Below the pieces are notes generated by a model. That model worked only from the letters and a program-made list of their open reading frames with translations. It was not told where the DNA came from and made no database searches. From JAUVXJ01 sp034430275 (lineage in GTDB: Bacteria; Chloroflexota; Anaerolineae; UBA7937; B3-Chlor), in NCBI GenBank assembly GCA_034430275.1, contig DAOUEW010000038.1, forward strand, positions 1 through 30,513: a stretch of 30,513 nucleotides of DNA. Reading direction: 5' to 3'. Numbering within the stretch: the stretch's first letter is position 1; each line of letters starts with the position of its first letter. Shown here piece after piece: positions 26,436-30,513 of the stretch. Position numbers and translations under genes: made by a program.

Positions 26436-27035
26436 CTACTCCCTGGTCCTCCAGCGAAGGGCGGCGTACCCCACCAGCCCAGCCAGCCCACTGCCCAGGA
26501 GCATGATGGTTCCTGGTTCGGGGACGAACTCTGGCTCTTCCGCTACTGGCGTGCAGTCCTCGGCGAAGACGAAGGTCACCTCCACCGGCCCATCAACTGG
26601 ATTAGGGTTGTCGAACTCCTCCTGCCATACCGTGTACGTCCACTTGCCGTACAGATCTTCGACGGTCTGGCTGGCCCGGGGCTGCTCCTGGGCATCAGCA
26701 AGCGCATCGGCATGGAAGGTACCATCACAGTCAATACCGAACGCAAACTTCACACTCTCGCCCCATTCATCCAGGAGGCAGCGTGGCTCCCACCACCACC
26801 CCACCGGGCTATCCAGACTATCACAGAGCAAGTCGCTATCCCCGATGCCCCGAATCGTGATCTGTACCTGATACTCCGGCGTGGCACCGTACTCCTCACC
26901 CGGCCAGCATTCGAAGCAAGCTTGGTCGGCAGACATGGTCAGTTCCGTCGCCTGCGCCAGCGCCACTCCACCTGCGAGCAACAGGGCCAAGCTCACACCC
27001 AACAACACGCCCGGAAGCCAATGTTTCCTTTTCAC
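26436..27035 (-). CDS. PEP-CTERM sorted secreted protein 1
   Basis: A 199-aa exported protein. An N-terminal signal peptide (MKRKHWLPGVLLGV to VALAQ) is followed by a Cys-rich mature domain with ADQACFECWPG, then WTYTVWQEEFDNP and EDCTPVAEE. The C-terminus is a PEP-CTERM signal: VPEPGT, a hydrophobic helix (IMLLGSGLAGLVGYAAL) and RWRTRE. Such tails are cut by a membrane exosortase, and the protein is then released or attached to the surface matrix; no exosortase is in the window. The start is GTG 27035 behind GGAGG at 8 bases. It has its own promoter and terminator. Close paralogue of the next gene. The function of the mature domain is unknown. Confidence 0.9.
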   Translation of the reverse strand: MKRKHWLPGVLLGVSLALLLAGGVALAQATELTMSADQACFECWPGEEYGATPEYQVQITIRGIGDSDLLCDSLDSPVGWWWEPRCLLDEWGESVKFAFGIDCDGTFHADALADAQEQPRASQTVEDLYGKWTYTVWQEEFDNPNPVDGPVEVTFVFAEDCTPVAEEPEFVPEPGTIMLLGSGLAGLVGYAALRWRTRE

Positions 27036-27088
27036 CTCTCCGTCCTCCGCTCCTTTGCTCCCAAGATGACCACAATCCTGTCATACAC

Positions 27089-27117
27089 AGTATAGCACCA
27101 TTCCGAGTCTTCGTCAA
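27089..27117 (-). promoter_or_regulatory. Promoter of PEP-CTERM gene 1
   Basis: On the minus strand TTGACG (27112-27117), 17 bases and TATACT (27089-27094), with a leader of about 47 bases. Confidence 0.7.
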
Positions 27118-27272
27118 CCCCCTGGGTAACCCTGTTGACCTTCCTGCCATCCGCTCCTGCCCGCGCGACGATCCCCTCGAGGCCGCGCGGGAGACAGAGA
27201 CGTCTAACAGCATACACGCCGAGTCTGTCCCCCTGACACCGGATTCCCTCGCTGCTAATTCTCCACCCCAAC

Positions 27273-27305
27273 GGAAAAGGGCCGTCCCACGAAAGGACAG
27301 CCCTT
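27273..27305 (-). terminator. Intrinsic terminator of PEP-CTERM gene 2
   Basis: On the minus strand AAGGGCTGTCC (27295-27305) pairs with GGACGGCCCTT (27277-27287), with one mismatch and a 7-base loop, followed by TTTT. It lies about 24 bases after the stop. Confidence 0.8.
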
Positions 27306-27328
27306 CCAGTCGCTAGATCAGGTCCGGC

Positions 27329-27931
27329 TTACTCTCTCGTCCTCCAGCGAAGCGTAGCGTACCCCGCCAGGCCAGCGAGTCCGCTGCCCAGAAGCATGAT
27401 ACTGCCGGGCTCGGGGACGAACTCCTCTGCCACCGGAGTGCAATCCTCTGCGAAAGTGACGTTGGCGAATACTGGGCCAGCGCTCACCCCATCATCGTAC
27501 TCCTCCTGCCACAGCCGGAAAGTCCAGTCACCATAGACTACCTCCATTTGTGACAGCGCGACGTCTCCCCCAAGTGCCGCTTCACCGTATTCTTCCCAGC
27601 AGTCGGTGCTAGAGTAGGCAATCATCGTTTGGCACTCGACAGCCAGCAAGATGGTGCACGGAGGATCTTGTGCAGGGCCCCAACAGCTTTCGTCCCAGTT
27701 CTCTCCGTCGATCAGAACTCGCGCACAGACAAGATCATCGGTGTCATACCCGTTGAGGGTGAGCTCGAGGATATGGTCGTCGGGTGGGGGCCACCCGGCG
27801 GTCCTCGGCCAGCATTCGAAACAAGCTTGGTCCGCCGTGATGCTCAGTCCCTGAGCCAGTGCTGCACCGCCGGCAAGCAGCAGCGCCAGACTGAGGCCCA
27901 ACAACATGCTTCTCAGCCAGTGTCTCTTCAT
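27329..27931 (-). CDS. PEP-CTERM sorted secreted protein 2
   Basis: A 200-aa paralogue of the preceding protein. A signal peptide (MKRHWLRSMLLGLSLALLL to AALAQ) is followed by ITADQACFECWPR. The mature domain has seven further cysteines or so, including LVCARV, ESCWG, PPCTI, VECQT and TDCWEE. The conserved WTFRLWQEEYDD and AEDCTPVAEE follow, then the PEP-CTERM tail VPEPGS with its hydrophobic helix and RWRTRE. The ends are nearly identical to paralogue 1, while the middle differs strongly, a usual picture in PEP-CTERM families. ATG 27931 lies behind AAGGAGGG; an upstream ATG in frame has no site. Promoter and terminator of its own. Confidence 0.9.
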   Translation of the reverse strand: MKRHWLRSMLLGLSLALLLAGGAALAQGLSITADQACFECWPRTAGWPPPDDHILELTLNGYDTDDLVCARVLIDGENWDESCWGPAQDPPCTILLAVECQTMIAYSSTDCWEEYGEAALGGDVALSQMEVVYGDWTFRLWQEEYDDGVSAGPVFANVTFAEDCTPVAEEFVPEPGSIMLLGSGLAGLAGYATLRWRTRE

Positions 27932-27979
27932 CACCCTTCCCTCCTTCAGTTTCCACATAGAACCCGCGGCTTTGTCTAC

Positions 27980-28008
27980 AGTCTACCACGAACTTGAATC
28001 TGTGTCAA
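27980..28008 (-). promoter_or_regulatory. Promoter of PEP-CTERM gene 2
   Basis: On the minus strand TTGACA (28003-28008), 17 bases and TAGACT (27980-27985). As in gene 1, GGG precedes the -35 box. Confidence 0.7.
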
Positions 28009-28103
28009 CCCGTCAGACAGCACTCCAGGACCACAGCGAGAGTGGCAACGAACCAGAGGGCTATGAAGCCGTACGTCAGTGCGGTACTCGAATGTCAGAC
28101 TTC

Positions 28104-28210
28104 CCTTGGAGTGTTCGACAGACACCCCCACTCTTCGGTGAGTACCTGACGATAGCGCACACAGCGCAATCGCCCGCTGACAACCCGCCGCAGAGTTGCC
28201 GCACAAGAAG
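28104..28210. repeat. ~108-bp repeat, copy B (after broken unit 3)
   Basis: Non-coding sequence similar to 26273-26380, again ending in GAGTTGCCGCACAAGAAG directly before a PEP-CTERM terminator. Similarity may extend about 80 bases further left. It shows that units 1 and 3 arose by duplication that included their 3' flank. Confidence 0.75.
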
Positions 28211-28239
28211 AAGGGCCGTCCCACGAAAGGATAGCCCTT
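28205..28239 (-). terminator. Intrinsic terminator of the broken PEP-CTERM unit 3
   Basis: On the minus strand AAGGGCTATCC (28229-28239) pairs with GGACGGCCCTT (28211-28221) with one mismatch and one wobble. The T-tract is weakened to CTTCTT. Confidence 0.65.
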
Positions 28240-28262
28240 CGACTCACTGCACCGAATGCGGC

Positions 28263-28400
28263 TTACTCTCTCGTCCTCCGGCGCAAGATGGCATATCCTG
28301 CGAGCCCGGGCAGGCCGTTAGCCAGGAGGATGGCGGTACGTGGTTCGGGAATGCGCTCCTCTACTGGCTCCACAGGTGGGAGCCGTTGTCTGCGGGGGCG
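28263..28400 (-). pseudogene. PEP-CTERM tail remnant of unit 3
   Basis: The minus strand encodes LPPVEPVEERIPEPRT, then AILLANGLPGLAGYAIL and RRRTRE before a TAA. This is the same PEP motif, helix and basic end as the two intact paralogues. The frame is closed by a TGA a little upstream and has no start or signal peptide. The 5' remnant of the same gene is at 28716-28797. The stretch upstream of the PEP motif is also similar, at DNA level, to unit 4 (around 29180-29255). Confidence 0.75.
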
Positions 28401-28494
28401 ACAGCGCCGTCCGGATCATGCAGTCGTTGCGCGATGCCGATGCGGTCAGAGGATCATCCACAGCAGAAGTACGTCAGTTCCGCCGCACTCGTGC

Positions 28495-28674
28495 CTATTC
28501 GCCAGTTCGCCGATCAGCATAGGCTCCAATACCGCAGCCCATGGTCAAGCCGCCCCCTGTGCCCAGTATCATCCCCAGAGGCATGTTGTCGATCATCATA
28601 CCCATCAGGAGTCCAAAAGCACCCCCGATCACGAGTCCGAGTCCGATGTAGTAGCCGATCTTTCGTTCCATCAT
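28495..28674 (-). CDS. Glycine-rich two-helix membrane protein (59 aa)
   Basis: The product, MMERKIGYYIGLGLVIGGAF and onward, has two hydrophobic helices rich in Gly (GLGLVIGGAFGLLMGMMI and LGMILGTGGGLTMGCGIGAY) joined by a short DNMP turn, ending in a basic-acidic tail. Gly-rich helices of this spacing resemble glycine-zipper membrane proteins. ATG 28674 or 28671 lies behind GGGAG. The ORF occupies exactly the place where the mature domain of PEP-CTERM unit 3 should be and would be transcribed from that unit's promoter at 28843-28871. Function unknown. Confidence 0.65.
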   Translation of the reverse strand: MMERKIGYYIGLGLVIGGAFGLLMGMMIDNMPLGMILGTGGGLTMGCGIGAYADRRTGE

Positions 28675-28715
28675 CGTCTCCCTAGTTCCGGTCAGTGTGT
28701 ATCGAGGCTGGTAGG

Positions 28716-28797
28716 AGGCGCCAGCGCCGCTCGGCCTGCCAGCAGCGTCGCTGCTGTCCCGCTCAGCAACGCGCACCTTCGCCAACACTTCCCCCGC
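28716..28797 (-). pseudogene. Signal-peptide remnant of PEP-CTERM unit 3
   Basis: One minus-strand frame reads KCWRRCALLSGTAATLLAG then RAALAP. It aligns without gaps with the intact signal peptides (KRHWLRSMLLGLSLALLLAG then GAALAQ). The position of the start ATG is CGG, so it cannot be translated from there, and the frame stops shortly after. A promoter of the family type still lies upstream. Confidence 0.65.
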
Positions 28798-28842
28798 GAA
28801 TCTCTCGTTTGCTGATACACATTGTCCGTGTTTGTGGTCGAG

Positions 28843-28871
28843 ACAGTAGCAGAACGTCGAACCGATGTCAA
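28843..28871 (-). promoter_or_regulatory. Surviving promoter of PEP-CTERM unit 3
   Basis: On the minus strand TTGACA (28866-28871), 17 bases and TACTGT (28843-28848). It would now drive the 59-aa membrane protein through a leader of about 160 bases containing the dead signal peptide. Confidence 0.6.
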
Positions 28872-29024
28872 GGTTTGGTGGACAGTCGCGAGCTCCATCG
28901 CCAGCCCCAGGTACGCATCTTCTGGTCCGCCCGAGGCCGCGTGACAGACGGAGAAGGCCAAGACTGAAGACGTGTCTGGTTCCAGAGCAGCGAGGCGTCT
29001 TGCTGTCGGTCCTCCGCCGGAACA

Positions 29025-29054
29025 GAAAAGGGCCGCCCGCAAAGGAACAGCCCT
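29025..29054 (-). terminator. Terminator of the broken PEP-CTERM unit 4
   Basis: On the minus strand AGGGC (29050-29054) pairs with GCCCT (29029-29033), with an imperfect inner stem, followed by TTTTC. It is the same element as in units 1-3 but the most degraded stem. Confidence 0.55.
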
Positions 29055-29081
29055 CTCAGTCGCTAAGTCAGGTGCTGCCTA

Positions 29082-29215
29082 CTACTCTCTGGTCCCCCAG
29101 CGGAGGGCCGCGTACACGGCCAGTCCAGCGAGCCCGTTACCCAGGAGCATGATGGTACGTGGCTCGGGAACGGCCTGTCTGCCTGGCTCGACAGGCGGGA
29201 GCCGTTGTCTGCTGG
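29082..29215 (-). pseudogene. PEP-CTERM tail remnant of unit 4
   Basis: The minus strand encodes RQRLPPVEPGRQAVPEPRT, then IMLLGNGLAGLAVYAAL and RWGTRE before TAG. Motif and ending match the intact paralogues, but there is no start, signal peptide or mature domain. Its frame is shifted by one base against the fabH frame that enters from the right, so it is not translated as a fusion. DNA similarity to unit 3 extends upstream of the PEP motif. Confidence 0.75.
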
Positions 29216-29244
29216 GAAGACATCACCGTCCGAACCGTGCAGTC

Positions 29245-29517
29245 GTCGCGCGATGGCAAGGTGGCGACGACGATCAACTCCACCTGGCGCGGATCGAGCC
29301 CGGCCACATCCAGCGGAGCCTGAGCCGCCCGGAGGCTCGTGCTGCCGGTGGTCTCGCGACTGTCCGCCACCCGTCGTTCGAGGATGTCTGTCCGCTGCCG
29401 GATCCACTCGTCCGAGGTATCGACCATTCGTGAAAGCTCTTCGTTGGTCAACACCTGGCTCGGCGCGTACCGGCCCCAGCCCGAGATGTGTGCTGCCCTC
29501 CGCCTATCGTTCGCCAT
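29245..29517 (-). pseudogene. fabH: Truncated 3-oxoacyl-ACP synthase III (fabH), N-terminal quarter
   Basis: ATG 29517 lies 8 bases after the fabF stop. The protein begins MANDRRRAAHISGWGRYAPS and continues VLTNEELSRMVDTSDEWIRQRT, ILERRVA, LDVAGLDPRQVELIVVAT: the classical FabH/KAS III start (Y-x-P, TSDEWI, RTGIxERR, AT). RTDI replaces the usual RTGI. Family similarity stops at about residue 85; the frame then runs on through unrelated PEP-CTERM-derived DNA to a stop at 29137. The active-site Cys, His and Asn of KAS III are all missing, so it cannot be a working condensing enzyme. No promoter is visible, and co-transcription with fabF is likely. Confidence 0.8.
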
Positions 29518-29524
29518 GGCCTGC

Positions 29525-30513
29525 CTAGGTCTCCCAACTCCGAAAGACCAGGCAAGCATTCTGGCCGCCGAAGCCGAAGGAATTGGAGAGCGCGACGTCC
29601 ACCTCAGCCCGTCGAGCCTCGTTCGGCACGCAGTCCAGGTCGCACTCGGGGTCTGGATGCTCGTAGTTGATGGTGGGGTGCAGGATGCCCTCCCGAATCG
29701 TCATAATGGTGGCTATCGCCTCAACTGCACCGGCCGCACCCAGCAGGTGCCCGACCATGGACTTCGTGGCGTTGACCGGTATCTCGTAGGCACGAGACCC
29801 GAACACGTTCTTGATCGCTATCACCTCCGCCGGATCGCCTGTCGGCGTCGCTGTGGCATGGGCGTTGATGTACTGAATGTCCTCAGGCTTCAAACCGGCG
29901 TCGGCGATCGCCCGGCGCATGGCCAGAGCAGCACCCCTACCCTCAGGGTGTGGGGCGCTGATATGATAGGCATCGGAGGAGACGCCATATCCCAAGACCT
30001 CGGCGTAGACTCTGGCGCCCCTCGCCGTAGCATGGTCCAGGCTCTCCAGAACCAACACCCCACAACCGTCCGAAGCCACGAAGCCATCACGCTCGGCATC
30101 AAAGGGACGGGACGCCCGTTCCGGCTCGTCGTTGCGGGTCGAGAGGGCCCGCATAGCGCACATCCCGGCCAGAGCGAGCTCACACATGGCGGACTCTGTG
30201 CCCCCGGCAACCACCACCTGGGCAGACCCGTCACGGATAGCCCTGGCCCCTTCGCCGATGGCTTGACTCCCAGAGGCACAGGCCCCTACCACCGTGGAGG
30301 AGTACCCCAGGATGCCGAAAGCGCATGCTACGTGATGGGCCGCCGCGTTCGGGATCATCGAAGGTACGAAGAGGGGAGGGACCCTTCGATGCCCCTTGTT
30401 CAGCAGAATCAGATGCGCCGCTTCTGACTCCGGCAGCCCTCCTCCAATCGCGGTACCCATCACTACCCCCACGTCCTCCGCGTTGTTTTCAGCCACCGTC
30501 AACCCTGCGTCCT
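29525..30513 (-). CDS. fabF: 3-oxoacyl-ACP synthase II (KAS II), C-terminal part
   Basis: The C-terminal 325 or more residues of a beta-ketoacyl-ACP synthase that elongates fatty acids in the cytoplasm. The three catalytic residues are in place: Cys in VVGACASGSQAIG, His in NAHATATPTGDP and His in SMVGHLLGAAGAVEA. Further hallmarks are GTESAMCELALAGMCAMRALSTRN, SRPFDAERDGFV, and the end ALSNSFGFGGQNACLVF. The 5' part, about 90 residues, lies beyond base 30513. It is followed after 7 bases by the truncated fabH. Confidence 0.96.
   Translation of the reverse strand, partial: DAGLTVAENNAEDVGVVMGTAIGGGLPESEAAHLILLNKGHRRVPPLFVPSMIPNAAAHHVACAFGILGYSSTVVGACASGSQAIGEGARAIRDGSAQVVVAGGTESAMCELALAGMCAMRALSTRNDEPERASRPFDAERDGFVASDGCGVLVLESLDHATARGARVYAEVLGYGVSSDAYHISAPHPEGRGAALAMRRAIADAGLKPEDIQYINAHATATPTGDPAEVIAIKNVFGSRAYEIPVNATKSMVGHLLGAAGAVEAIATIMTIREGILHPTINYEHPDPECDLDCVPNEARRAEVDVALSNSFGFGGQNACLVFRSWET

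Larger units (their letters stand above)
27932..28262. other. 331-bp spacer between PEP-CTERM gene 2 and broken unit 3
   Basis: It holds the promoter of gene 2 (27980-28008), repeat copy B (28104-28210) and the terminator of unit 3 (28205-28239). No gene seen. Confidence 0.6.

Noticed and set aside
29063..29407. Minus-strand open frame of 114 codons across fabH and PEP-CTERM remnants
   Set aside because: It is in neither the fabH nor the PEP frame and arises from the junction of two broken genes.

Overview
The window looks like a chromosomal piece of an uncultured, moderately GC-rich bacterium, most likely Chloroflexota (Anaerolineae-like). This is inferred from gene style, not from a marker search. 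The clues are an rpoC without adjacent rpoB, an S1-type protein with a very long acidic tail, VPEP-type PEP-CTERM proteins ending in a GLAGYAxLRWRTRE-like tail, a DUF169 protein, and many near-consensus sigma-70 promoters with 17-bp spacers. I saw no tRNA, rRNA, CRISPR array, phage or transposase.

Layout. 1-589 (-): N-terminal part of a GT-C type membrane glycosyltransferase, divergent from glnA. 774-3454 (+): glutamine synthetase with its promoter, then a lipoprotein with DxDxDG loops and a TPR-like end. 3526-4033 (-): ssb with its promoter. 4252-6457 (+): a DUF169 protein, then a CDF-like membrane protein carrying winged-helix-like domains at both ends. 6559-7785 (-): phosphopentomutase deoB. 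7889-10564 (+): trpS followed by two unrecognised genes. 10610-18044 (-): a transcription/translation block, rpoC, then the S1-domain protein, then two small membrane proteins. rpoC has a consensus promoter (TTGACA-17-TATAAT) and a leader of about 316 nt. 18059-23003 (-): a four-gene nucleoside-type ABC importer (Bmp lipoprotein, ATPase, two permeases). A 13-bp hairpin separates the lipoprotein gene from the ATPase gene. 23004-24025: a gene-poor kilobase that ends with another consensus promoter and an intrinsic-terminator-like hairpin in the leader of a DEAD-box RNA helicase (24026-25255). 25432-26170 (+): two small proteins.

From 26273 to the right edge lies the most unusual region: a tandem family of PEP-CTERM (exosortase-sorted) secreted protein genes on the minus strand. 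Two are intact, each with its own promoter and intrinsic terminator. A third is broken: its promoter, signal-peptide remnant, tail and terminator remain, but a 59-aa glycine-rich membrane ORF sits where the mature domain should be. A fourth survives only as tail plus terminator, joined to a truncated fabH directly downstream of fabF, which runs off the right edge.

Most genes are housekeeping: nitrogen assimilation, DNA binding, nucleoside salvage (deoB plus a nucleoside-type importer, not adjacent), tRNA charging, RNA polymerase, translation and fatty-acid synthesis. The best leads for undescribed biology are the PEP-CTERM array with its two broken copies, the helicase leader attenuator, the stand-alone rpoC leader and the double winged-helix CDF fusion. 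All functional names rest on reading motifs by eye; no database search was run.
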